Positions 1 to 8,800 of a stretch of DNA of 11,955 nucleotides are shown piece by piece (within the stretch, counting starts at the first letter, position 1; each line of letters begins with the position of its first letter). This DNA is from Methanoregulaceae archaeon (GTDB taxonomy: Archaea > Halobacteriota > Methanomicrobia > Methanomicrobiales > Methanospirillaceae). The stretch is taken from contig JAJRBP010000034.1 of assembly GCA_028679405.1 (NCBI GenBank), positions 1-11,955 on the forward strand, in the 5' to 3' direction. A program made the position numbers and the translations under genes. Under the pieces are notes generated by a model. The model did no database searches, was not told the DNA's origin, and was given only the letters and a program-made list of their open reading frames with translations.

Positions 1-1875
1 CCGTTCACGTATATAAACGTCTGCAGGGTCTGCCTCCTTGAAGAGCGGGTGACAGAACTCGACGAGAAGACTGCGGTGCGGTATGGTACCAGGGGGGACC
101 GGGTGTGTATGGACTGTGCAAGACGTGAGCTCCGACGCGAGGCGGCTCACATGGGCCGCCTCGGGAGAGGGGCTGCCTCCCGTCTTGAGGAGCTCCTCCT
201 CCAGTTCAGGGATATCGACCGCGTCCTTGCAAGTATTCAGCCCGAGGAGGGCGGGGTATCCCAGACACTCTTCGACAGGCTGGATGCCCACCCGGTAGCA
301 AAGACGGCAGGGCTCGAGGAACTCCCGCTGCCGAGGCCGTTCGTAGATGCCTCGGGTATCGGGAACCTGATGCCTGTCCAGCAGCTTGCCGTCGAGGCCG
401 GACTCCTTTATGGAAAGGACCTCCTCGTGGTGTCCGCAACTGCGAGCGGCAAGACCTTCATCGGGGAGATGGCAGGGCTCAAGAACGTAATGGAGGGGAG
501 GGGAAGGATGCTCTTCCTGGTCCCGCTCGTTGCCCTCGCCGTCCAGAAATACCAGCGTTTCGCCGAGCGGTACGGGGTGCTTGCCGATGTCGGGATCCTC
601 ATCGGCAAGAGCCGGATCAACCTGCCCGATACCCGGCCTGTCGGCGATGGAAAGACCCGGGCCCCCGTCCTGGTCGGGACATACGAAGGTCTTGACCACA
701 TGATCCGGACCGGAGGAAAGCCCGGAAAGATCGGAACCGTAGTGATCGACGAGATCCAGATGCTCGAGGACCCTGACAGGGGTCACCGGCTCGACGGCCT
801 GATCGCGCGGCTCAAGTACCTCGCCCCGAACGCACAGTTCCTTTACCTCAGTGCAACAATCGGGGCTCCGAAGACGCTTGCAAAAAAGCTCGGAGCCTCC
901 CTCGTCACCTATTCGGAGCGACCTGTTTCGCTCGAACGGTACCTGATGTTTGTCGAGAAGAAGCAGAAAATCCCCATCATCCAGCGGCTCGCGCTTGAAG
1001 AGTACGGAAAGATCTCCTCCAAGGGATTCCACGGCCAGACAATCGTATTCACCAATACGAGGGCGCGCTGCCACGTGGTCGCCGAAGCCCTCGGTCCGAG
1101 ATTCGCGCCCTATCATGCAGGCCTGACCGCCCAGGAGCGGCGCGAGGTTGAGAAAAAGTTCCTCGAAGGGAAGCTTGCGGGGGTGATCACTACCGCTGCA
1201 CTGGCCGCCGGGGTGGATTTCCCGGCCTCGCAGGTGATCTTCGATACGCTTGCAATGGGGATCTCGTGGCTCTCCGTGAGCGAGTTCAACCAGATGTCTG
1301 GGAGGGCCGGTCGTCCGGACTTTCACGACCTCGGGAAAGTGGTAGTCCTCGCGGAGCCGGGCGCGAGCTACTCGCGCGAAAGCACGGTCACCGAGGAGGA
1401 GATGGCGATCCGGCTCCTCCGGGGAGAGGTGGAGGAGGTTGCCCCGGTACACGACTTCGAACAGAGTTCGGAGGAGTTCGTGGCGAATGCAGTCGCCTGC
1501 GAGGGAAACGTTCGTGCGCTCTCGAAAATCGCAGACACCATGGTGGGAAGCATCGAGCCGGTCGAGGACCTCCTCCTCGCCAGGGGCCTGATCCACAGGG
1601 AAGGAGACCGGATCGTCCTCACCGATCTGGCAAGGGTGATGGCCGAGCATTTCATCGGGGTCGAACGTCTCCTCGAGATCCTGCAGCTCACGAAGATGAT
1701 GGACGACCCGGTGCGGATCCTGACAGAGCTCGAGTGCGAGGAGGCCGCAAACGCGGAGCGTGAGAAGGCCCTGGAAAGGGCGAAACGCGAGATCCGTCGG
1801 GGACCCGCTCCTCCCCACGGGGCTGCGAAAAAGGGAGCGGGCAGGGGCCGGTCGCGAAAGCGGAAGAAGGGATAA
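1..1875 (+). CDS. Ski2-like DEAD/DEAH-box helicase with N-terminal zinc ribbon, 5' end cut off by the window
   Basis: ATP-dependent superfamily 2 helicase, expected to unwind or remodel nucleic acid in the cytoplasm; the substrate is unknown. The frame is open from base 1. A GTG at 49 could be read as a start, but it would discard the first half of a zinc ribbon: CxxC cysteines are encoded at 22-24 and 31-33, the second pair (CMDC) at 106-117. The real start is therefore upstream. Counting from GTG 49, motifs run in order: P-loop ATASGKT at 130-136, DEIQ (motif II) at 234-237, SAT (motif III) at 268-270, a second RecA domain with FTNTRARC and YHAGL, AAGVDFP, and motif VI QMSGRAGRP at 415-423. 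DEIQ plus this motif VI resembles Ski2/Hel308 helicases. A helical, probably winged-helix C-terminal part follows, ending in a basic Arg/Lys/Gly-rich tail likely to contact nucleic acid. The family assignment is firm; the cellular role is not known. Confidence 0.93.
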   Translation, partial: PFTYINVCRVCLLEERVTELDEKTAVRYGTRGDRVCMDCARRELRREAAHMGRLGRGAASRLEELLLQFRDIDRVLASIQPEEGGVSQTLFDRLDAHPVAKTAGLEELPLPRPFVDASGIGNLMPVQQLAVEAGLLYGKDLLVVSATASGKTFIGEMAGLKNVMEGRGRMLFLVPLVALAVQKYQRFAERYGVLADVGILIGKSRINLPDTRPVGDGKTRAPVLVGTYEGLDHMIRTGGKPGKIGTVVIDEIQMLEDPDRGHRLDGLIARLKYLAPNAQFLYLSATIGAPKTLAKKLGASLVTYSERPVSLERYLMFVEKKQKIPIIQRLALEEYGKISSKGFHGQTIVFTNTRARCHVVAEALGPRFAPYHAGLTAQERREVEKKFLEGKLAGVITTAALAAGVDFPASQVIFDTLAMGISWLSVSEFNQMSGRAGRPDFHDLGKVVVLAEPGASYSRESTVTEEEMAIRLLRGEVEEVAPVHDFEQSSEEFVANAVACEGNVRALSKIADTMVGSIEPVEDLLLARGLIHREGDRIVLTDLARVMAEHFIGVERLLEILQLTKMMDDPVRILTELECEEAANAEREKALERAKREIRRGPAPPHGAAKKGAGRGRSRKRKKG

Positions 1876-2005
1876 ATCCCGATCTCCCGGCAGTTGCATG
1901 TCTCCGGTCCGGTTATTCCACCGTGATGGTCGAATCCTGCAGGGACCTCTCATCTGTGCCCCGATTCCCCGGGCTCTTGCCTGAGCAGCTACCTATAATG
2001 CCAGC

Positions 2006-2023
2006 GGGAAAAAAAATATGATA
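2006..2023 (+). promoter_or_regulatory. Candidate archaeal promoter (BRE plus TATA-like box) for the VWA/AAA+ operon
   Basis: A purine-rich run followed by an AT-only core (GGGAAAAAAAATATGATA) is the most AT-rich spot in the 243-base gap between the helicase and the VWA gene. It looks like a BRE followed by a TATA box. Transcription would start near 2045, giving a leader of about 75 bases. A second, weaker TATA-like core (CTATAC) lies at 2069-2074. A five-T run at 2029-2033 could help end helicase transcription. The rest of 1876-2118 shows no gene I can support; a 62-codon minus-strand frame there has no recognisable content. Chosen by eye, not by a scored matrix. Confidence 0.35.
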
Positions 2024-2118
2024 ACTGATTTTTCCATGCCTGTCCCCGACTGCCCGACGAATTCCCACTATACACGGGATCATGGTTAAGCCGGCGGTCA
2101 TATGAAGGGGAGACGTGC

Positions 2119-5100
2119 ATGACAGAGGAACTGGACAAGGTAATTGACCGGCTCCTCTGCCGGCTTCCGGAGCTCCTCGACAGCTGTTCCGAACACGATA
2201 TTACTACCGATATCTTCGTGAAAAATGCCGACGCGACCCGCTACAGGGAGATACTCCGGGAGATCACTGAAGAAGTCTCCATGATTCGTAAGAGCGGATG
2301 CTCCTGTGGTGACATTGTCGCAGCGATTGAAGCCAGGGAGCGGGCAGGCGACCCGGTTTCCGAAGAGATTGTTCCGGCCCGGGATCTGGTCCCGCTGATC
2401 TGCCCTTCGTTTACAAAAGAGCAGGAGGACCTTATCAGCGAGGCGTGCGATGAATGGTCGGCTGCGGTCGCCCCGGAAGAATCCGTTCCGATGCAGGCGC
2501 GGCTGAGTGGTGCCATCAGGCCGCTGACCCTGGGGGAACTCCTATCCCCCGAGGTCACCCGTATGCAGCGGGTTAAGACTTTTACGATGCTGCAGTCAGC
2601 AGGATTGGGAACCGGTGAGGCCTCCGGTCCTGGACTTGCGAAAGAAGAGGAGATCCTGATCCCGGTCACTGATGACCTGGCAGTATTTTCACGGGAACTT
2701 GACCGGTCGATATTCCGGTTCCTTGCTGCGAACGGTTTTGTTCCGAAACCCAGGTACCCGGGAATGATCTTCCAGGCGCTCGAAGATCTCGGCACAATGC
2801 GGGTTTTGGGAAATACCCCACTCAGGGGATTCCCGCATTTCCAGGGAGTATCCCGGGTCCTCTATGAAGGAGGGAGTACGATGTCCCGGATGGGTGAGCC
2901 CCTTTCAGATGTCCGGAAGTTGTATCACGTCATCCTTGAGGTAACCGCGGGGAGCGATCCTGGACCTCGTATTTCCCCTGAACGGACTGAACTGCTCGCC
3001 GGACATGTCCTGGCGGGATTTATCGCAGAAAGTGGAGGCCTGGATAACCGGGCACGGATCGCGAGGGTCATTGATTTCGTAACCCGGGTCGCAAGCCGGC
3101 CGGACGGGCGGGAAATGCCTGGCCCGGACCGGCTCCGCGCCCTGGGCGAGACCGTGAGCGCACTGGAGCACCTGGCGAGGGTCATTACGGGGGACTATGC
3201 ATGGAGGGCAGTCGCTATGACTCCCGCACCGGGGCATAAAAGGCAGGCGATAGACCTCCGGCCTGAAAGGATGATTTTCCTGTATGATCCGGACTACCTG
3301 GCTTTCCAGACCCGGCCGGCCGCGAGCGCTCTTCTCATGGATGCGTTCTACCAGGCATGGTTCCAGCCCAATCCTGATGCCGATCTCCCACTGCCGGAGG
3401 ATTTACTCTTCCCGCGGCTGACGCGTGCGGTGACCGCTGCCCGTGCCCTGAAACTGGGGACCTCCCTGCATCCCGGGGCACTCCGCTGGTTTGAGAAATT
3501 CCTTGATGAGGAGTACAGCGTAGTGAACCGCCTGGCTGGCACTCCCTCAGTCAGGACACTCCCTCCGGAGGATCAGTTCCTGGAAGGAGTCCTCGCCGAA
3601 GGTCGCATCGGAGGGCCTTCGGGCCTCTTTGTCGACGATTCGGTGAAGGAGGCGCTGGAGGAGACCAGGGATGCAAGAATGGAGGCCGGAGCCACCTGTG
3701 TCCCGGATGGCGAGAGTCTCCGGACAATCAGGGATCGCATCTGGCCGGCACTTCAGCATCTGCGGCACATGGATTCAGGGCCTCTTCCGGATGGACAGAT
3801 AACCACGGGGAGAGCCGGAGGAGGTTTTGGGCCCGAACTCACCCCCGGGGGGAGCGTACGGCGGATGGATACTTCTCTGCCTGGTGCACACCAGCCCGCT
3901 GATGATGCGACGGTGAAAGCTATCGAAGGGAAAGGTCCCAGCCTGCTCGATGACGGCGATGGATTCTCCGTCCCGGGCGGGTCCATGCGAAGGGGAAGTC
4001 CGGCCGGGGGTAACCGGGGAACCGGCCCGATGGAGACCTCTCCCGGATCAGGGGGTAATTCCGATACATCCGGACCCGGGGACGATACATGCGGCATGGG
4101 GACTCCGACAGGGCAGCCGGACGATCCCGGACGTACTGCCGGCGAGATGGTGAAGGCATGTGCCGAGAGCGAAAAGGTTATGAAAACTCTCCTTTCCGCC
4201 CGCGATAAAGAGAACCAGGCAGCGTCCGGCAGCCAGGTGCCAGGAACGGAGGGAGGCGCCGGCAGGGCGGCATCGGCACTGGACGATCTTGCAGGGAAGA
4301 TTGGGGACCTTGCCGGGGAACTTGAAAAGTCAACACGGAGAAGAAGGGATGCCAGGTCACCCGGGCGTGAGACCGGAGGTCGTCCGGGTGGCGGTACGCG
4401 GACAGCGACACGGGAGAAGGCGCTGGACTCGCTTCTCAGGATGTCCGAAAAGATCAGTGAGGCGGCCCGCGAATACCGCAATGCCATCGGGGACATGACA
4501 CGGAAGATGAGGGAAGCCCCGGCCGATCCCGAAACGGCCCGGTCCCGTCTTGGGATGACGGAGAAGGCACTCCAGGACCTCAGGGATGCCAGCGTCGAGT
4601 TCCAGCGGCTCTCCGGGGCTTTCATAGATCGCGGACCCGGGAGGGATGGGGTGAGGGTCCCCCTTCCGGAGAGCGCCGAAGATAACAACCGGGCCGGGGC
4701 TGCGGGTACAAGCCGGAAGCAACGAATGGAACCCTCTTTCCATCCGGTCGCACCGGATGCGGGGAAGGACGAAGAGATGTGGGAAAGCCTCTCCTACTTC
4801 GATGCAAGTTTCGGAGAAGGCGGGGAATCCGATGCCGGAGGACAATCCGCCAGTCAGCACGCAGGCGACAGCGCCGAGATGCGCTACGAGCAGGGGGTAC
4901 ACCTGCTCACCAGGGAGGCCGAGCAGTACCTCTCGGCCATGAAGCAGCGGACGCGAAGCGAATGGGAGACGCTGGATGAGCGTGCCGAACGGATCCGCAG
5001 GGTCGCGCTCCTCGAACTGCACTCGATCAGGCAGGAGGACTATGCCTTGTACCAGCGGTTTTACCAGCCGGTCGCCGGTCTCACCGGTGTCGCAAGGAAG

Positions 5101-5850
5101 AACATCCAGCAGGTCCTCCAGAAGGAGAGGGCGACCCGCGAGCAGACCGAACTGATCACCGGTTCAGATATCGACGAGGAGAACCTGGCCGCGGTCAGGA
5201 CAACGATGCGCATTTTCAAGGAGTCGGCGCGGCAGCCTGATAAAACCCCGTGGTGCCTCTCTCTTCTCATCGATGCAAGCAGCAGCATGCATGACGAGAC
5301 CGTGGCGAAGAAGCTCGAGGCAACTATCCAGGCAGCCATCCTCTTCGGTGAGGCCCTCAACCGGATCGCGGGGATCCGCTTCGAGATCGCCGCATTCGCG
5401 GACACCGAGTATATCCCGCTCAAGCGGTACCAGGACAAGTGGAACCTCCAGCAGGCCTGCTACCTCATCAGGCAGGTTATCCAGGCCTCTGGCGGAACGA
5501 ACGACGTGGGAGCGATCAGCAGCGCCATCGACCGGATGAACCGCTCCAGGGCGGGGACCGGCGCGAACCGGATGATCTTCGTGGTATCGGACGGCCAGTC
5601 AGGTGTCGGAGGGAGGGAGCAGATGATGCGGATACGTTCTGTAAACCGTGAGATCAGGATATTCGGGTGGGGGGTAGGTCCGGACATGGAGAAGATCGAG
5701 TATACCTACAAGCCGTATGGGACGCATGTCAAGGATATTGCGGACCTGCCCCGGTCCCTCGGCGATGTGCTCCGGAGGGAACTCGGCCGGCCTGTGCTGG
5801 CGGGATTCGGGGATGAGAAAGGATCGGGAGAGACTGCATGCACGAACTGA
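2119..5850 (+). CDS. Large VWA-domain protein (CobT-like C-terminus), partner of the downstream tandem AAA+ ATPase
   Basis: Probable metal-binding adaptor of an AAA+/VWA remodelling machine in the cytoplasm; no signal peptide or membrane segment is visible. The ATG is preceded by GGGGAG at 2107-2112, six bases away. Architecture of the 1243 residues: a mostly helical region of unknown family at 1-545; a Gly/Pro/Ser/Asp-rich, probably disordered linker at about 549-677; charged helices likely to form coiled coils at about 678-744 and 764-838; another flexible stretch; a helical segment at about 921-1027 resembling the part that precedes the VWA domain in CobT-type proteins (ITGSDIDEENL); and the VWA domain at about 1046-1235. 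The MIDAS metal site looks complete: D1052-x-S1054-x-S1056, T1127 in GGTND and D1158 in VVSDGQS. The stop lies 13 bases inside the AAA+ gene, so the two are probably translated together. The VWA assignment is secure; a biological client is not evident. Magnesium chelatase/CobT is an alternative, but no chelatase large subunit is nearby. Confidence 0.93.
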   Translation: MTEELDKVIDRLLCRLPELLDSCSEHDITTDIFVKNADATRYREILREITEEVSMIRKSGCSCGDIVAAIEARERAGDPVSEEIVPARDLVPLICPSFTKEQEDLISEACDEWSAAVAPEESVPMQARLSGAIRPLTLGELLSPEVTRMQRVKTFTMLQSAGLGTGEASGPGLAKEEEILIPVTDDLAVFSRELDRSIFRFLAANGFVPKPRYPGMIFQALEDLGTMRVLGNTPLRGFPHFQGVSRVLYEGGSTMSRMGEPLSDVRKLYHVILEVTAGSDPGPRISPERTELLAGHVLAGFIAESGGLDNRARIARVIDFVTRVASRPDGREMPGPDRLRALGETVSALEHLARVITGDYAWRAVAMTPAPGHKRQAIDLRPERMIFLYDPDYLAFQTRPAASALLMDAFYQAWFQPNPDADLPLPEDLLFPRLTRAVTAARALKLGTSLHPGALRWFEKFLDEEYSVVNRLAGTPSVRTLPPEDQFLEGVLAEGRIGGPSGLFVDDSVKEALEETRDARMEAGATCVPDGESLRTIRDRIWPALQHLRHMDSGPLPDGQITTGRAGGGFGPELTPGGSVRRMDTSLPGAHQPADDATVKAIEGKGPSLLDDGDGFSVPGGSMRRGSPAGGNRGTGPMETSPGSGGNSDTSGPGDDTCGMGTPTGQPDDPGRTAGEMVKACAESEKVMKTLLSARDKENQAASGSQVPGTEGGAGRAASALDDLAGKIGDLAGELEKSTRRRRDARSPGRETGGRPGGGTRTATREKALDSLLRMSEKISEAAREYRNAIGDMTRKMREAPADPETARSRLGMTEKALQDLRDASVEFQRLSGAFIDRGPGRDGVRVPLPESAEDNNRAGAAGTSRKQRMEPSFHPVAPDAGKDEEMWESLSYFDASFGEGGESDAGGQSASQHAGDSAEMRYEQGVHLLTREAEQYLSAMKQRTRSEWETLDERAERIRRVALLELHSIRQEDYALYQRFYQPVAGLTGVARKNIQQVLQKERATREQTELITGSDIDEENLAAVRTTMRIFKESARQPDKTPWCLSLLIDASSSMHDETVAKKLEATIQAAILFGEALNRIAGIRFEIAAFADTEYIPLKRYQDKWNLQQACYLIRQVIQASGGTNDVGAISSAIDRMNRSRAGTGANRMIFVVSDGQSGVGGREQMMRIRSVNREIRIFGWGVGPDMEKIEYTYKPYGTHVKDIADLPRSLGDVLRRELGRPVLAGFGDEKGSGETACTN

Positions 5851-8800
5851 GCGGATTCGGATCATTGAACGTGGCAGAGAAGAGACAGGGCAGGCGGGTC
5901 CAGGTTGCGGTCCGGTTGTCCGTAGGGGATATCGAGATCCCCGCGCCGAAAGACCCTCACCTCCTTCTCGTCCCTGAGAACGTCGCAAACCTCCGGAAGA
6001 TGTGGGACGCGCTCCGCATGCCCACGCGGAACAACCTCCTGATCACCGGCGAATCCGGGTCGGGGAAGACGACCCTCGTCCGTTACCTCGGGGAGATCTA
6101 CCGCGAAGTACTCGCAAAGAAGGCCGAGGGGGAGAGGGACCCGGCCCTTGCAGCCCATATGAAAGCCCGGGCATCCGCGTTCCAGACAAGGATCCTCTCA
6201 TTCCATGAGAACCTCCGGAGATCAGACATCACCGAGCGGAGGCACTACGGGGAGACCGGGGAGGAGAAGACCGGCTGGACGATGAGCGATGTGATGGAGG
6301 GGGTGATTGCCGGCGACTGGAATATCCTCTCCGAGATCAACCGGACCGGCGAAGACGTCTGGGCAGAGTTCAACGACCCGCTCGAGAACAAGGCAAAGAC
6401 ACTCCACCAGCGGGTGATCCGCGGTCATCCGGACAGCAGGTTCATTGCGACCGTGAACCCGTTCAAGAGTGAAGGGAGGGGGATCTACGAGGGCAAGGTG
6501 ATGAGCGGCGAGTTCATGAACCGCTTCACGAACAAAGTGCACCTCAGGTACCTCCCCCCGGACCAGGAGTTCGAGGTACTCGCGGACTATGGTCCTGATG
6601 TCGGACCAGGGGTGATCGACCGGTTGATCGGCCTCGCGACCGACATCCGCAGGGACTACTCCGAAGAACACGGGGTCGTCCCGTTCCCGGTGACGACACG
6701 GGCCCTCATACGGATGGTCCGGCACCTCCAGCGGTTCCCTGGTGACGTGCGATCCCTTCGTTCCCTGTTCTGGCGGAAGGCTTACTGGCTCGATGACCAG
6801 ATCCATCCCCCGCTCGCGAGGAGGCTTGTTGAGGACCTGCTCGACCTCCATGATATCGTGGATTCGCCACATTCAGGAAGGGAGAAAACCAGGGTCGTCC
6901 GGGACACCGGTGAAGGGAAGCCGGTTCTCAGGATCGGGACGGTCGAACACCCCCTCGGTACGGGAGGCAGTTATGTTCCCGACACCGTGATAGAGGAGGT
7001 CGACAGGAACATCGAGGACCTCGAATGGATCGCAAAAGACATGGTCCTCTCGGAAAATGTCCTCCTAATCGGCGAGGCCGGCGTCGGGAAGAACAAGCTC
7101 GAGAGCTACCTTGCCCACCTTCTCAGGGCCAACCTTCTCGTGATCGGCATGAGCGGGGAGACAAGGGTATCGGACCTCCTCACCTACCGGAGTTTCGGGG
7201 AGGAGGAGGCGGGGAAGACCGGGGATACGGCGACCCTCGGACTCAGGGCCCTTACCGACTCCGATCAGCTCTGGATGATCGTGCTTGACGAGGCGAACAA
7301 GGCCCAGCCCGGGGTCCTCGTCTCGTTCAACGATCTCCTCCAGGACCGGGTTGTCCGGCTGCCGGGTGGGGCGGAAAGTCCGGTCAGGGCCTCGATATTC
7401 GTGAACATCAACCCGAACCGGCCCCCCTACGAGGTGAACGACTTCTCCTTCGAGTTCATGGACCGGTTCTCCATTCACACGATCGTGCACCTCCCGACCG
7501 ACCAGGCCGTGGAAGTACTCCGGAAGAAATACCCGGATGCGGACGAGGATTTCGTCAGGGACATAGTGGAAGGCTACTATGCACTTCACCCCCTCTATAG
7601 TGGCGGAGTCCTCTTCGAGCCTGTCACGATGCGGAACGAGGAAGCGGCGATCGAGCGCGGGCTCCAGTACCGGGATAACGCCTCCAACCTGATCGACCTG
7701 ATATGTTCCTGTTATGGTGCCCGGGACGCCCGCGAACTCGATGCAGTCCGGGGCGCCCTCCAGGCCGCAGGATTCGACAGGAGCGTGCTTCCAGGTACAG
7801 GAGCCCTCGATGCGTTGCGGGAGTCGTGGGAGCAGGACCGGGGGAGCGAGGAGAAGGCATTCTCCCTCGCAGCCACGTACCGGGCTATCGGGAAGCCGAC
7901 GTCATCTCTCCAAATCCTCTCCACGATGATCACCGGGGACTCAGAGCGGGACTGGGTCTTCCATCTCGGGAACGCGCAGATCCTGCTTGATTCCGACAAG
8001 GCCGGCGATGCCCTCGCTGAATTGCGGAAGGGATTCTCACCTGGAAGGGTGGTCCGTATGGGGGACCAGTCAAGGTACCTGGTCATCCGGCCTTCGGTCA
8101 GGATCACTCAGGGCCAACCCCGGATCTCGATCGAGGCGGCGAAAATCAGCACCGGCTGTGCCTCGCTCATCATGTCCGCCGGGGCGAGCCCGTTACGCCC
8201 GGCTTTCCGGCGGGCATCCGGAGAATTCCTCCTGACTTTTACCGACACGGATCACGGACTGGCAGTGTATGAGCAGGGTATTGATCAGCAATCCGCATCC
8301 CGGGATGACCGCCCCGTCCTTTCGCAGGATCAGGAGGGCTGTCTGCGGTGTGAAGCGAGCGCCGGGAATGTGCCGCTGGGAAGACTCGTCGAAGAATACC
8401 TGGCCCTTTCGCCATCAGGATCCGATTTCAGACAGCAATTCTGCAGGCTCCCTTCCCCGCCGTGGACCGGGATGTCAGTTGCAGGAGAGCAGATATGCCG
8501 TACGGTAACGGGGGCAGGCTGGACCATCCGGGCTGTCCTCGACAGCAGGACCGGGACCTGGGCCGTCGAGATTCTCGCAGGTGGAGCAGGACCGGGGCGC
8601 GTACCGTTCAGAATCAACTGGACAGGGAGCAAAGGTGGTCCGGGTCAGATCTCTCTGGAATCCTCAAATGGTGGAACATGTGCGGTACCCGCACCCGCCG
8701 ACCCGTTCGTCCACCTCGGATTCAGCGTGCTTAACCGTACGCTCTTCATTGTCCTTGCGGACGAGGTCGTGTCAGAACTGCACACAAAGGGTATACCTGA

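Noticed and set aside
1266..1763. A 165-codon plus-strand frame inside the helicase gene
   Set aside because: It is out of frame with helicase motif VI and the C-terminal domain, and its Arg/Gly/Pro-rich translation is typical of a shifted GC-rich gene.
1913..2101. A 62-codon minus-strand gene in the intergenic gap
   Set aside because: No recognisable domain and no convincing ribosome binding site, and it covers the proposed promoter.
3753..4688. A 311-codon open frame on the minus strand opposite the VWA gene
   Set aside because: It is Ser/Pro/Arg-rich with no family pattern, and it lies opposite the low-complexity GC-rich linker, where antisense frames stay open by composition.
6222..6872. 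A 216-codon minus-strand frame opposite AAA1
   Set aside because: It is the antisense shadow of a strongly supported AAA+ coding region; the translation is Val/Pro/His/Glu-rich without motifs.
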